A model generated the notes under the pieces. It saw nothing but the letters and a program-made list of their open reading frames with translations, ran no database searches and was not told the DNA's origin. Positions 1-23,246 of a stretch of DNA of 64,000 bases are shown here, in pieces. The stretch comes from Escallonia rubra (taxonomy: Eukaryota > Streptophyta > Magnoliopsida > Escalloniales > Escalloniaceae), in NCBI GenBank assembly GCA_033065855.1, contig JAVXUO010002092.1:146629-210628 (forward strand), in the 5' to 3' direction. Position numbers and translations under genes: made by a program. How positions within the stretch are numbered: the first letter of the stretch is position 1; each line of letters starts with the position of its first letter.

Positions 1-1
1 T

Positions 2-1376
2 ATTACTAACGGTTCTTGGGATAAACGAACACTCAAACAATGGTTCACTCCTTCTCTAATTTCGAAAATAATGGCTATACATCTCTCTCCGAACCAAATA
101 ACTGACCAGTTAGTTTGGAAGCATACATCAACGGGTAACTTCTCAGTCGCCTCGGCATATGAAAAAGCCTATCCGGCACACACAACTGACAACCGAAGCG
201 AAGGTTTGAGACAAATCATTGGGGGAAATACAAAATTTTGGCCGATCCTGTGGAATCTTGTTATACCTCAAAATTTTAAAATTCTCCTATGGCAGACCCT
301 CTGGGACAGACTTTCCCTTCAAAGAAAACTTCACTGCTTCAAGATATCAGCCACGCCACTGTGCCCTTTATGCCACGAGGAATGCCCGTTGGTTCGCCCA
401 GTTTGGTTCGGTGGCCCTGCCGGAATCAGATCTGCTAACATCTCTAGACCTTTCCGAGAATGGCTCATAGCTTGGCTTCTAAAATCAAAAAATAAAAACA
501 AGCATAGAACACAAACTATCTCTATAATAACTACTATCTGGTGCATCTGGATCCATAGGAATCACTGCATTTTTCGGCTCACGGTTTTCAATCCAATCCT
601 CGTAATTACTGACATCAAAACCTTATTGCACAAAATTCTTAGCTACCAAAATAACGGTCCTAGCCAACCTCCGTCAACCCTGCGCCCCTCCACTCAGTCA
701 CGCCCTCACATTTTCCACCTAAACCTCATAGCCTGTATTTGTACACACTTATCCCTTATATTTGTTTTTATGACAGTGACCTTTGATATAGCTCGTCAGA
801 AAATAGGTATAGGACCCACATGCAAAACGCAACAGTATATTCGATGTGGCTCCGCAGCTTTTTCTTCTCGAGCTTCGGACTGGCTTACGGCTTAAGCCAA
901 GAGCCAACTACTGATGACAACCTGGGCTCTCTCGAAACACATTACTCACTTACAACTGATGACTGACTCCAACTTTCTTTTTTCACAGCTAACCAACATT
1001 GAAGATGTTCTTGATACGGTGACACCTATTATGTATGATTTCTGTCAAGTAGTTTCTTCTTTGCACCATTTCAGTATTGCCAAGACAGAGAAGAGGCATC
1101 TCAAGAAGGCCAGATCACTAATAGTTTTTGCTTGTCATGCCCGCATTCCCGTTTACCAGGACTGGGTCAATGATTTATGCTGTAACTGATATGCATTTCC
1201 TTTCTTTTGTATTTTGTACGCCTGCTTATGTCTCTGTACTTTATGGCCTTTATTTACATGACAAGCATAGTCATGATCTATTATGTATAGCCAATCTGGC
1301 TAATCTGTACTCCTAAACTTTATTTCAATGCAATTCTCTTTTTACCAAAAAAAAAAAAAAAACAACAACAAAAATA
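2..1376 (+). mobile_element. LINE (L1-type) 3' end, partial at left edge
   Basis: An open frame runs in from the left window edge. After it comes sequence like the zinc-binding region after plant LINE reverse transcriptases (about 107-560): WKHTSTGNFSVASAYE, then WNLVIPQNFKILLWQ and a CPLCHEECP zinc knuckle. The usual histidine-cysteine half of the knuckle is replaced by a shortened WFGGPAG segment, which suggests a small internal deletion. A second frame (914-1189) gives an RNase H-like tail with LMTDSNFLFSQL and FACHARIP. The unit ends with a short 3' UTR and a poly(A) run near 1348-1363. RNase H after the reverse transcriptase is known for plant L1 elements. Two frames are needed, so this copy is dead. 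The 5' part lies outside the window. Confidence 0.85.
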
Positions 1377-4300
1377 GGAGTAAAGGGATCAAACTATTTT
1401 AGAAATACGGGAATAGTTTTGAGGGATTAAAGTGATATTAACCCTTTTGTATATTTTCTTGCGTGCTGTCCATTATAGGTTCTGTTATTAGAAGGAAAAA
1501 AACCAATGGATTTATACGTAACACGTCTGCAGTCTGAAGCAGATAACTTGCACTCTGCATAAGAATTTGTGAGATCCCTTGTTGTGCTGTGCATTGCTTA
1601 TAAACAATATCTACCCTGCTTTTGATTTATATCTATTACCATACCAGAGTCTGATGCATAGAAAACCTCAAAGCCAAGCTTTAAATTTAGCAATTAAAGT
1701 TTCATCAATGGCAGCAATAATCATGTCTGCCAAGTTGAGATTCGGTGCTGACATTTAAAGCTTCCTTATGCTTCAGCCATGATGTCTATCGGCCGTCCAA
1801 AAAGGTTGTCATGGACTCCGTAGGTTAGTTTTCTGTTTATGTTATAGTATTGCAATTAGTGTCTAAACCCTTTTCGTGACTCTCTTAAAAACTATCATTG
1901 CTCTTATGTCACATCTGGTTGGTTTAGACTTTAGATTAAGCCCCTCCCTAATCCCTATTTTCTTAGGTTTCCATAGACCTCGGAGCCAAAGATAAAAAAA
2001 TGGCAAAAGAGTGAAGCTGTCGACACGCAAGGGTAAGTCAAAAGCTCTTGGAAAAAAGGTGATCGTTTATTTTAGGTTACGAAATACAATTATGTGTCGC
2101 CAAGTACAAAACTCCATAAGTAAAATGATTCAGGAATCAATCGCCCCCAATTTTTTCTCGAAAAACGTTAATCCGGCTACTCCTCCACGTACCTTTTCAT
2201 TCCCATAAAATTGCTAGCTTTTAGTAACAAAGAAGAGGACTATGTAATGTTTAAGCATATAGAAATAGTCCTTTATAATATTCTTTTAATATAAGGGGTT
2301 TACTGTGGTCGGTCATATACAACAAAAGGCAATCGAAAAGGCAGATTGTGGGAGCAACTTTGATGGTTAGGGTTTAGACAGAGAGTGAGCTATATAGTGG
2401 GACATATTCGCGTAGTTATTTCCTTGCAGACTAGGCTTTTTTGGTACGTGGAATCAGAGTTGTGTGATGAGAGCCATCCATGGCCATTGAACAGCTTTGA
2501 TTTTCTTCATGTTCATGATATTTCATGCTTTTGGACCACGCCAACAGAAAAAGTGTTGTACTATGGTCAATTTCCCCAAGAGTTCTTGATTAACTTTTCC
2601 GTCAAGTTATACTCTATGTCGGTTAGAGATGAGCCTACCAGGTAAAAGAGATTCACGACTTATTTGTAACCCGCGTGAGTTATAACTTTACACTTTTTCG
2701 CTTGATTTTTCCAAATGGCTCGGTCGTAATAACATAATGACGATGAGTGAAGTTTGTGAAAGTTGAACAGAGATCTTGGAGTCGTGTGAGGTTTTCTAAG
2801 AGCAAATCATGGAAGCACGGACATTGAAGCTTCTTCTGGTTCTTAGTATACTAAGGATGCCTACAATTTTGTTTCTTAGGAACAATTTAGTGATGCATTC
2901 CCCATAGGAATATGAGTTGCATTACAAACTTTGCTGTGGGGAAAGGAAAACTTCTGCTCTTCCTAGGGCTTGTTTCCAAGGCTGCAGTGCATGCCGATAG
3001 CACAACATTCTCAGGTTTCTAGCTACAATAACCACCACAGAAATGGGTCTCGTTTAAGTCATGGAAAAGTCTAGTTCTACAGCTTAGCTTTTCCATATCT
3101 CATTAGAGCGATAAAGAAGACACGCTAAAGCAATGTTAATTCAAACGCTACCTAAGTCAAATGACCGTACCCAAATGGCAACGAAAGAATGTGACCTTCT
3201 GATGAACATTTCAGTCCCAGGTAGTTTATGGACAATTGACAAGAGAAATAGAAGTGTTTGTATGCCGGACTGTCTGTCAGTGGCCATATGTGTCAGCAGT
3301 GTAATTATATTGCTGTAGGGGGCAATTACTAACTATGCTATAAGTAACCATTGCATAAACAAGTGTTGAATTCAGCCAAAGAGATTGACCAGGCAACCGA
3401 CAAGCAAACCAATTTTATGGTTTTGATCCGGGAACCAATTTCATTATGAAACTTGGGCATACACTTTCGGTTTAGTTGAAGAGGCATTCAAGTACATGAA
3501 TTGTGACGCATTGTTCATTAACTTGTATACATATCCTAAGAATGAGGAACATGAATGGGAAGGACTTTTTGGTCTAAAGGCTGTATGGTTTTATGCATCA
3601 GTGAAAGGGCGCCTGCAGTGTCCAAAGCCTCTTTTGTGCAAGTTTATTGGAATTATTGCCTTGAAAACCCGCCCATGAGAGAGGCCTTCAAAGTTTTTGA
3701 AGCGACATCAAGTGGATCTTTTTGTCAGAAGACAAAGCAGGGTTTGTTTGTGTTGGGGGGAAGGGTGTTAATACTGATGGTTCTTCATTTTCTATTGCTG
3801 GATTTCCAGCAATAACCTTCACATCCATAATTCTTGAATCTTTTGGTTACATGTCAAGCCATAACTATTGTGCCACAGGACAGATACTAATGTGAGTGTG
3901 GTTGTCGATTGTCAAGACCTCATCTTTGCTCTTTGCTATACTGGATATAAAAAGGAGAGATTGTTGAATGAAGCAAAGGAAGAGAGATTTGATGAGGAGC
4001 AACCTTCGACAAGTCACTTACCAACACATGATTATGATCATTGGCAATGATCATAATCAACACATGAAAAATCGTTAATTTCGCCCACATTTGGTCCCAC
4101 TACATGCATATAGAAATGTTATTTTTCCTTTCTTCTTGGGTGACGGTCGAAATCGGTGGTCATATGTGCTCATTACTGGCTCTTCCTCACCTAAAGTTTC
4201 TTGTTTTAATGCCTCAATCCTCTATAATGCAATCGACTAGGTTTTGACCTTAGGCCATCATTCTAATCTTTAAAACAAGATAGTGGAAGGGTGGGACTGC

Positions 4301-4674
4301 AAAGCACAAATGAGAAGAGGAAGCAAATCCTTGTCAACAAATATCATGTAGAATCCTGTCTTGAAAAATGGTCTTGCTAACTTTTTGCATGAAAGGAAAA
4401 ATGCCTGGGGAAAGTTGCCATCTTCAAAACATTTCTGGTTAGTCTTGAAAAAGTAACCTATGGGACTAGGTTCTTCAAAGCAAAAGGCCATTCTTATAAA
4501 TTCCCAAAAAAAAAAAAAAATGTTTCTTTTGGTTCTGCTTTCCTTCACTAAATTGTGTGGCCAAGTAAAATCCCAATGATTCTTGTGGCAACAAAACCTT
4601 CCCAGTCCCGCTCTAGGCACCCTTTTCTTCACCAAAACCTTTCCCAATCACTCTCTAAGCACCCTTTTTTCACC
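1377..4674. other. Intergenic stretch upstream of the FAF-like gene
   Basis: I see no supported gene here. The open frames are short, lack family signatures and have no exon-like junctions that join them. The stretch is AT-rich and holds a perfect palindrome at 4030-4058 and an A-run near 4506-4520. The last 300 bases, rich in C and T, look like the promoter and leader of the gene at 4939. Confidence 0.5.
4030..4058. repeat. Perfect 29-bp palindrome
   Basis: Two 14-base arms, GATTATGATCATTG and its exact reverse complement, flank a single central G. All 14 pairs match. It could form a cruciform in DNA or a hairpin in RNA. No gene is recognised around it. Confidence 0.9.
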
Positions 4675-4680
4675 TATAAA
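4675..4680 (+). promoter_or_regulatory. Candidate TATA box of the FAF-like gene
   Basis: TATAAA lies 264 bases before the start codon, inside a pyrimidine-rich stretch that would suit a core promoter and CT-rich leader. A short upstream reading frame of 11 codons starts at 4739. Just upstream, a block around TCTAAGCACCC is present twice (about 4610 and 4655) as a short direct repeat. The transcription start is inferred, not shown. Confidence 0.5.
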
Positions 4681-4938
4681 TTCAACCCCACCCCTTTCAC
4701 TACTCTTTCATGTTCTCCCCTTTCTTCCCCACCTTTGTATGCTTCACTCTTTCTCTCTAAGCTACCATCTTTGATTTCCTCATAAACCAACACTTGGGTT
4801 TTGTTTGAAAACCTCATTTCAACATCACATTCTACCTCAGAAACACAAATTCTTGAAATTCAGAACAGAAATAAGAACAACTACACTGTTTCTCTCTGTT
4901 TTCCCCTGTTTCTGCTCTGTTGACTGTGTTTCCGGCAC

Positions 4939-5853
4939 ATGTCAATCACATATAAAGATATGATTTCGGTTGTATCTCAAGGTTTACAATCATGTCTTGA
5001 GCCTCAGCTCGACGAACCCCGTGTTTTACGCCACAATTTTTCCCCACCACATTCAAATTTCTCCCGACCATGTCCAGTGCCTCAAAAGCCAAATTTGTCT
5101 CCACGGCATAAACTTGAAGAAAAATTTCACAATGGCGAGAACAACAAAACCTTCAAAAATGACTGCAATGATCCTAATTACAAAAATGGCCACTTGGGTG
5201 GCTTTAATATTTTACAATGTCTCACTAACACATCTCAGAACTGCAATGAAGTAGTGTATGTTCATCCTCTTGATAAGCGCTCTGCTTCAAGTCTAAGCTC
5301 CAAAAGCTTGGAAATGTGCACAGAAAGTCTAGGAAGCGAATCGGGTAGTGAAACCTCCGAAAGCAGCGACGATTTTTCTTCTCATGCATGGGAGAAAGAG
5401 AAAATCCAACCATTAACGTGCCGGGTATTTACGAAGAAAATGGATCGCAGTCACAGTTTTCCTCCTCCCTTGACTTCCATCACTGACTCTGAGGGTGTTC
5501 AAGTAAGGCCTCACCGCGAAAATGGCCGATTAATTATCAAAGCAACTCCTGTATCCTCTTGCATTACTTACTTGCAAGCCGAGCGCGGCGATGGAAGGCT
5601 TAGACTTTCTCTACTCAAGGAGTGTTCTGTCGATTGTCAGAAGGAGGAAGATGATGATGAAGAAGAAGTTACTGAAGCTGAGGCAGAAGAAGAATGTTGC
5701 ACTGATGGTAGTGAGGACATGGAAGAAAATAGAGGGACAGTTGGATGTGAAATTGGGATCGGAGAGCTGCCGAGGCCTACTAGGTGTAAGGAGGGTGGGC
5801 ATGGCAACAAAGGGATGCCAGGTTGGGGGCTGTTTCGGGTTGCCATTTCTTGA
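4939..5853 (+). CDS. FANTASTIC FOUR (FAF)-like protein
   Basis: Single-exon protein of 304 residues. It carries the FAF domain at about residues 173-235: SFPPPLTSITDSEGVQVRPH, then ENGRLIIKATPVSS, then a QAERGDGRLRLSLL segment. A serine-rich stretch precedes it (about 120-150). A run of aspartate and glutamate follows it (about 237-262), also typical of the family. The start at 4939 is the first in-frame methionine after a CT-rich leader. Arabidopsis FAF proteins are plant-specific regulators of shoot meristem size linked to the WUSCHEL-CLAVATA loop; that role is family knowledge, not visible here. They have no known catalytic activity. The absence of introns fits the family. I cannot say which FAF member it is. 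Confidence 0.88.
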   Translation: MSITYKDMISVVSQGLQSCLEPQLDEPRVLRHNFSPPHSNFSRPCPVPQKPNLSPRHKLEEKFHNGENNKTFKNDCNDPNYKNGHLGGFNILQCLTNTSQNCNEVVYVHPLDKRSASSLSSKSLEMCTESLGSESGSETSESSDDFSSHAWEKEKIQPLTCRVFTKKMDRSHSFPPPLTSITDSEGVQVRPHRENGRLIIKATPVSSCITYLQAERGDGRLRLSLLKECSVDCQKEEDDDEEEVTEAEAEEECCTDGSEDMEENRGTVGCEIGIGELPRPTRCKEGGHGNKGMPGWGLFRVAIS

Positions 5854-7689
5854 AAGCTCTGCTCTGCAAAGCAAGATTTATGGATATTCTGCTACTGCTA
5901 TTGGTTGTCTATTATATTGTTGAACGTTATTGTAATGTTCCACTCTTCGTGGCTTTTAGAATATGGTAGTTATTATGGTTATTGAAATATGGATCCACTT
6001 TTCAATGCTCTTCACTCCACAACAAAACTTCATCATGGTTTTGGTAATAAGCTCAGGCTATTAAGACTGATGACTTTCGGTGAACGAAAAAATTGACGGT
6101 CACGTTCTACATCGCAACCAGAGTTTTGGGACCTCAAACATTTCATGACATACAAGAAGGCGATAGTTTCGTTGGAAGACGTTGAGTGCAGTAACGTATC
6201 GCACGTAACTGACAATTCGCTCTACAGTCGTCTACTAAATTCGCCACACTGATTCATCATATGGTTATGATTTTTGTACTATTTAATATTTTGTTATGAG
6301 TGCAAAAACTACCAACGTATATAATATTGAGGGAATTTTGCCAAGTTGTCCGCACGTCACGGGGACCAAACCGATGGCCGGTGGGGTTAGGGGTACGACT
6401 GGGCTAGGTAAGCGTGGTAACTATCAGCAGGCAGGTCCCACCGGAGCACTGACATTCAGAGCTGAAGAGCAACCGTGAATCCATGACTCCATGTGCTCCC
6501 CTCTTTACAAGATTCTAACCAACATGCTATCAACTCTTTTCAATGTTGAGTGCCATCTCAATCGGTTTTGCCAAGGCCAGATGATAATAGGTCACTTATT
6601 TTGGGGGGTGGCCATAAAATTAGAACTAAACCCTTTGTAGTTCGAGAGGGCCTAATTCGCGATCTGGTTACAGAAGACTAACCGCATTATTGTTCCCTTA
6701 ACAACTACAATGGTTAAGAATGATAAAATGGTCATTTAGTAGGGTTGTCCTCAAAAGATTGGATACTAGGTGGGGAAGTTGTTGGTGCCTGGAAATTGGT
6801 ATAGAGGCCACAAGTGAGAAAAGTGGTTAGCATTCCTTAAAAGAGGAAGGAGTGAAGGCTCCCATACACCTAAGGTTCCTTGTGAGAGGAGATGGGGATA
6901 GGTGCTTGGCAACATATGCATATGCATCACCCTGTCCCCATGTTACATGTCCTTTTGAGGAACCCCTTCATCGATTAACCATAACATTGCATGACCTTAT
7001 CATCCCAGAGCTTAGCCTAATCCAACCAGTTCAGCATGCATGTCTGCTCATTTCTAATGCTTCTCTAAGATATTTTTCCTTAACTACACGAGGCAAATAT
7101 GTTAGATGGAGTCGATGATTAATACCCTTTTGTATGTGTTGAGAATTATTTGTGTTCAATGCACAAGATCAATGCCGTTGTCGAAGTTTTGCCCTAAACG
7201 CTGCAATCTCAATTTCTAGCACAATTATGAGCAATGTACTATGCTTGAATTTTGTCCGAAATACAGAGAAGACTGTTAGTTTCACATGGATCGTTGCAAC
7301 GTCAACATCTTATGCCCTTCCCTACTCCTTAGTCCTTAGTTAGCACCATACGGTGCCCAAGCTACCCAAAATGTATACTTTCCAAACTTGGTTGCATGTG
7401 ATACTCCTAGTACATGAAGTTGATTAAACATGTAACTAGCACTAGTACTGTTGCATGTGATGTCTCTTAATTACCGTTGGAATATCGGTGCCATACACCT
7501 CGCTCATCCCAAAGCTAACTCAACTTTGATAACCTCTGTTACAGTGTATTTGGAGTACAATTGTAGTTCATAGAGCAATCAGAAGAATGTCATTCAGAAA
7601 CAATTGACATCAAGCCATGTTATTTTTCTTATCATTACATCTGATCAACTAGTTGCAATCACTTTAAAACTCTCGGGTTATATACGACG
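5854..7689. other. Intergenic, no gene seen
   Basis: The first 100-200 bases are probably the 3' UTR of the FAF-like gene. Beyond that, the open frames are short and show no domain signature or coherent exon pattern. Confidence 0.45.
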
Positions 7690-7975
7690 AGAGTACTGAC
7701 TACTGACTGTCGAGATACAATACTATATTGATAAAGAAATAACTAATAATTTAAAGTCTTGTGCGTCTCTTTGCTCATTGGCGTTAATTAATTTTTAGTT
7801 GGATACTTTCATGTGGTATCAGAACGGGTCGTTTCAAACTCAAAAACACACATGAATCGGCATTTTAGGATACAATTCCACATTGGAAAAAAAAAAATCA
7901 GCAATATCAACATACAAGCCATGTGTGTCTCTTTCCGTATTAACCATTGATTTTGAATTGGAACTTTCATACTTA
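7690..7975 (+). mobile_element. Decayed TRIM-like LTR relic
   Basis: A stretch reading GTCTTGTGCGTCTCTTTGC, then TTTTTAGTTGGATACTTTC, ends in GGTATCAGAACGGG (from 7814). This resembles the 3' end of a small plant LTR followed by an initiator-methionine-tRNA primer-binding site. A second weaker copy of the same LTR motifs (TTCCACATTGGAAAA, GTGTGTCTCTTTCC, GGAACTTTCATA) follows at about 7865-7975. I read it as an old, non-coding terminal-repeat retrotransposon in miniature, heavily worn. Exact ends cannot be set by eye. Confidence 0.4.
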
Positions 7976-10900
7976 ACTGTAAATACGATAATATTATCTA
8001 CGTACTACTCTTCTGAGTTTTAACCATGACCTAAGTTAACACACAAATTATGTAAGAAATGATTGTGACATTGTTGTGCCTGGTCTGGTGACGCAAATCT
8101 CTTAGAGGATGACTTGAATATCCTGGAAATTAAGGGCGGATCATTTACAGGGCTAGGGTAATGCTAATGCATGTGCGTAATCATTTGGAAAAGATCAATG
8201 CTGTCATCACAAGTCCTTGTCATGCAAACAGCAGGACCCATGACCATTTCTCAATTGCCTGCCTCCTTAAGTTGGGAAAAGAAATTGACATGTTTCCTTC
8301 TTTTTACCCAGAAAAAAAGGTACTCGCACTAGTAGTTCTGATGCTCTCTTAAAAGTTAAAACATACTCAAGTACTCAACTAAACGTTTGCTTATGCTAAA
8401 AGAAAGACCACATAAATTTCAATCATAATTATACTTAAATTTCAATCACGTTTATATAACTTTTTCTTTGGCGAAATCCCTACCACATTATATATCATAA
8501 TTCATACCAGAGTGCCAAACAATATAAGAACGATGACAGTACTTTTTGAATACATCACTTGACTTGTCAAGTAACACAAGTTTTCAAGTCGTATGTAATT
8601 TTTTCGAAAGTTAAGGGTACTCAAATCTTAGAAAGAAATGAATTTTATACACCAAAGTGGGTCTCAAATACTACTTTGAAGTGCAAATAGCCCAATATTA
8701 TGTTCTTGCCATGTAAGTGTAACCTTCTTGGAATTCTTTTAGTGCTTATTAGGGGGGGGAAAGAAAAATAAGTGTGAGTCATGGCCGTTGTCTCCTCCCC
8801 AAAAGACATGGGAAAAAAGCCGCATTGCCATTGGTGGCCAAGGTGATTGGAATGCATGCACACTTACAAAACTCAAAACAAAATTGAAAAGCTAGTTTCT
8901 GTTTGGGTCAAAACTATGACCACCGTGTAAAACCAACTAAAGGTCCAATCCGTGCATCACAGAAAACAGAAAAAGCCACCCACCACCGCGTCCATCCAAC
9001 CATGAACATCATGGACAAACAACTCTTCACACGCGCAAAAAAAAAAAAAAAAACGAATTTTATGTTTTAACAAACAAATATGTAAGGCGTCAAAATTGCA
9101 GAGATCGACTTGTTCTTTCCCTTTCAGACGAGTCATGAAGCAGAACTGTTTACAGCTTAGCTTAATCTGCATGGGACCAAACTCCTTCTTTCACACTCGA
9201 TGGAGAGATTTAGGGGTGCAACTTGGCTAAAAGAAAACTCAACCTTTTAAAAGTCTCTAACCCAACTCAAATTGGGCTTTTTGTAAAAAAAACCTAAAAA
9301 TGCTATGGTTTGGGTTTCCTAACATCGAATTAATTTTTTGTTTCATTCGTGAATGAATAATTTTCTTCTCGCGTCTCATTATCTAAAGACCAACATTACT
9401 CACAGAGATTAGATGACTAAAGGCCATCTTGTCCTTGCCCTTGCCCTTGTCCTTGTTCCTGTGTGGATAACACATACTCCTCATAATATATGACATGTAT
9501 AGACGCACAATAATGTGACTAGCACCTGATAGAGGAACCGCAACCCACCACATAAAAAAGCCCTACGACCCAGACAATGGCTTTTGTGGTTTGGCCTAAT
9601 CGTGCCACCGTAGCAAGTTGTATCCCCACCATTTCTTGTGTGGCCTTCCACTCCTGTTACCCACCGTGTTTCTAGCGTCCTACGTGTTCAACTTCATTTG
9701 CTAGGCTCAGGCTCAGGCTCAGGCATTCGCATATCTAGTGGACCAAGCAATCTTCTTCCTATACATGTTGGATTTCCATGTCATCTCTCATCCAAATAAT
9801 CATCTCTCTCTAAATAGAACCCATTTCTAGGCGGCAAAATTCGAACTCAGTGGCCAGTAATTAAATTTAGTGGCAGCACAGAGAACGCTATCCTATACCA
9901 AGTTGACGCCTGTTTGGGTAGTAAGAACCCAAGAGAGCTGAGGGAAGCGGGAGCGAGAGTAAGGACTAAGAACGGTAGAGCTGGCCATACTTAGAGGATT
10001 AGATGCCTTAGAACTAAGCAGTCTATTGCTAAGAGGTCGACTTGAAACTATGGATCAAGAGAACGTTGATAGGGATGCAGGAAGAAAGAGGACAAGGACC
10101 ATAAAACGACGACCCCTGAAATTGGATGCAATCAACCACGGCCACCAGAGTTTTTGTGCTCATCTGTCAAAATAACTTTCCGCCTGAATCCGTACAAAAG
10201 CATTTCTTCTGGGCATTATTCGATGGCCATACGCCACATTATTGACAAGTGTGGAATTTTTCTCAGTTTTCTTAAAAGTGCACAGATAATATTCGAAATA
10301 AAATATCTTGTCTTCAGATTCTACAATCATTATTTGCAGAAAGTTGAAAGAAAGGTCCAGCAGAGTATCACATGAGAATGGACGACCGACAAGTATATCA
10401 AATACGGGCCTAGCTTGCTGCAAACCTTAGGATTTTGGAGCTTGTCATACTTTCTGTAACTGCTTGTATGGTTAGGGATTTGCCATTGGCAATGACGTTG
10501 GCATTAAACTAAAGGGAACACATTACCTTTGCAACAAAAGGATCTTAAAGTTGGTCATATTTACTGAGCTTTTTGCAGCGTATCCTCCATGCATCAGGAC
10601 TTGGATCTCTGTCATAATCTTGCCATTGAATGTAAGGAGAGAGAGGGAGAGAGACTTGACTATGCGGATCTCTTCTTGGGAGTGATGAATATGAATCAGT
10701 ATTAGATCTTCTTTTTTAACCCTTCTGTTGCCAATTTGATCCCCAGGATCCTACCCCTTCACATCAAACTGCTTCCTGTTCCCCTATCATCACTCTTGAC
10801 AAAAGCTAAAACTCAGAGAGAGCCATCGTAGCCCTGACCCACGACCATGTATTGGAAAAATAAAGCAAGCAACACGCTACATATGGATAGTCGGCCGAGT

Positions 10901-11140
10901 TGAGTCAAAACACCAATCAAGAACTGATCTATGCCCTACCTCAAATCAAGGCCTGCTTACATAATAGACACCAGAATTATCGACAACTATCCAAGAAGAA
11001 CCAATTTGATATCAAGCTCCTGCCCGTATAATCTGGGGAAGGGATTGAAGAATCGGCTTTTCCTTTTTTCTTTTTAACTTGTGCATAAAAAGAAATCTGT
11101 CCCAGCAGGAGTAGTGCAGTTTTTCTTACTTTCTATTTTA
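7976..11140. other. Intergenic, no gene seen
   Basis: About 3.2 kb of mostly AT-rich DNA. Open frames are short and unsupported. A short direct repeat of CTTGCCCTTGTCC type lies near 9430-9460 and GGCTCAGGCTCAGGCTCAGG near 9703. A stretch at 9840-9900 read on the minus strand contains GAGTTCGAATT, a B-box-like motif, but without a clear A box I do not call a SINE. Confidence 0.45.
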
Positions 11141-11732
11141 GCCGCACCCTTATTACCTATTTCTACATCCCTTATAATTGTTTTGTCCCCATAATATCTA
11201 GTCCACTCCCATTTTTCCTCTTCTCCGTACCCTTATATTTTCCCCTTGCCTTCTGTTGGCAGACTTCAATTGAGGAAACCGATTTCTCGTTATCATCCTT
11301 CTCGAATCACAATTAATCCCCTACACCTTCACTTCATGGCATCACTGTGCCATCTATCCCTAACAACAGAGCAACCATCAATTTGGCACACAAGACGTCA
11401 ACGCCATCGTCAGAGTGTCCGCCCTTCTTAGCTCGCCGTCAAGCACCACTGTCATAGTCAAAGAGTTCGCCAGCAGCGGAAACTCCAATTTGGCAAAAGC
11501 GTCCATATCCTTGAATGTCTATCAATATAAACCCTAAAACCTAAAACCCTAAAACCCATAGGGTTGTTAATACAACTATACCCAAAAACCCTCATTTAAT
11601 TACCAATATAAACCCAAATTTCATGATGATGAGCAGGATGGAGTGTGATGTTCAGCATCAAGATCAATAAGAGAGAAGAATAACGGGGGCATAATTGGAA
11701 AAATGGGGTGTAAGTATATTAAAGGGTGCAGC
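11141..11732. mobile_element. Non-autonomous TIR element with long decayed ends
   Basis: The left end reads GCCGCACCCTTATTACCTAT, then ACATCCCTTATAATTG and a CCCC block. The right end, reverse-complemented, reads GCTGCACCCTTTAATATACT, then ACACCCCATTTTTCCAATTA and a GCCCC block. The arms therefore match imperfectly over about 45-50 bases. Long inverted ends and no coding capacity suggest a Mutator-like derivative. I could not find a convincing target-site duplication, so the superfamily is open. A telomere-like run lies inside it at 11528-11557. Confidence 0.5.
11528..11557. repeat. Short telomere-like CCCTAAA run
   Basis: Four adjacent near-units of the plant telomere motif: AAACCCTAAAACCTAAAACC, then CTAAAACCC. 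It is too short for a telomere. It may be a chance telo-box-like cluster or a repair scar. Confidence 0.6.
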
Positions 11733-11954
11733 TACTGTCAAAGGTTCTTCTTGTTGCATACCTATTATATGTAAATCATAAAATGGTCCGACAAACGCAC
11801 TCTAACCATTCAAGTTCACTCTCATAACCTCATCCTTAACCAACCCTGTCGTCCTCCACAAGCAGAACAGTGGCAAGCACCCAGAATGAATTGGTCCAAG
11901 ATGCTGAACATTTTCTAAAACATTGCGAAGGCATGTACACCAACTTGGCGGGTG

Positions 11955-12064
11955 CCAGCTACTTTAGCTCGTGAGTCTCTTGACATCGTACCAAGGGATC
12001 TAGGATCGATTCCAAACTCACCATTAGCCAAGGCCCAAGTGACCTCCAGGGGAACCAAAAAAAA
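11955..12064 (+). mobile_element. tRNA-derived SINE
   Basis: A pol III A-box-like TTTAGCTCGTGAG (about 11964) and a B-box-like AGGATCGATTCC (about 12002) are spaced as in a tRNA gene. An unrelated body follows, ending in an A-rich tail (ACCAAAAAAAACAG). It sits antisense, just beyond the end of the MIRO gene and possibly in its 3' UTR. The 5' boundary is approximate. Confidence 0.6.
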
Positions 12065-12293
12065 CAGCAAAATCGAGATCTCGATATAGGATCGTAAAAT
12101 ATAAAACAAGGTCAAGCATGAAACATAAATGATATTCAGGCACGAAGAATTGACATATTGTATATCATCTTGAGAATGGTAAACAAAATTACGAGGTGGA
12201 AAACTAAGGAAAAATATGGTATAACCCACCCTTTATTTAAACTCTTGGGATGATGCCACAGCAGCAGCTGACTGGAGATCCAATATTTCTCTA

Positions 12294-22987
<10,694 letters not shown>

Positions 22988-23246
22988 TGCAGCTGCGTGG
23001 GGAAAGAAATCAGTTCATGGAGACCAAAAGAGGAGTGGCGTGGAAGATTGGGGATGAATTTACCGCGAGTAAAAGATTGCCAAAAGAAAGGGCTCAAAGT
23101 TACCGTAGGGTTGCGGAAGGAACTTTTCTTGTTCTTGATTTTTTTTTTTTTTTTCAAGCAGTTCTGTGAGGGAGAATCTCTAGTTCAATTGTTTTCTGAA
23201 GAACTTTTTGTCAATTAAAAATTTTATTTATAACGTGACACTATTG
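22988..23246. other. MIRO 5' flank
   Basis: Holds the MIRO leader and proximal promoter read on the minus strand, including a long A-run (T-run on plus at about 23139-23155). I could not pick a TATA box with confidence. Confidence 0.4.

Noticed and set aside
4270-4647. 125-codon open frame on the minus strand upstream of the FAF-like gene
   Set aside because: Low-complexity, phenylalanine- and lysine-rich, no family motif, and it overlaps the probable FAF promoter.
9840-9900. Minus-strand tRNA-like B box GAGTTCGAATT
   Set aside because: No matching A box at tRNA spacing and no tail, so neither a tRNA gene nor a SINE is supported.
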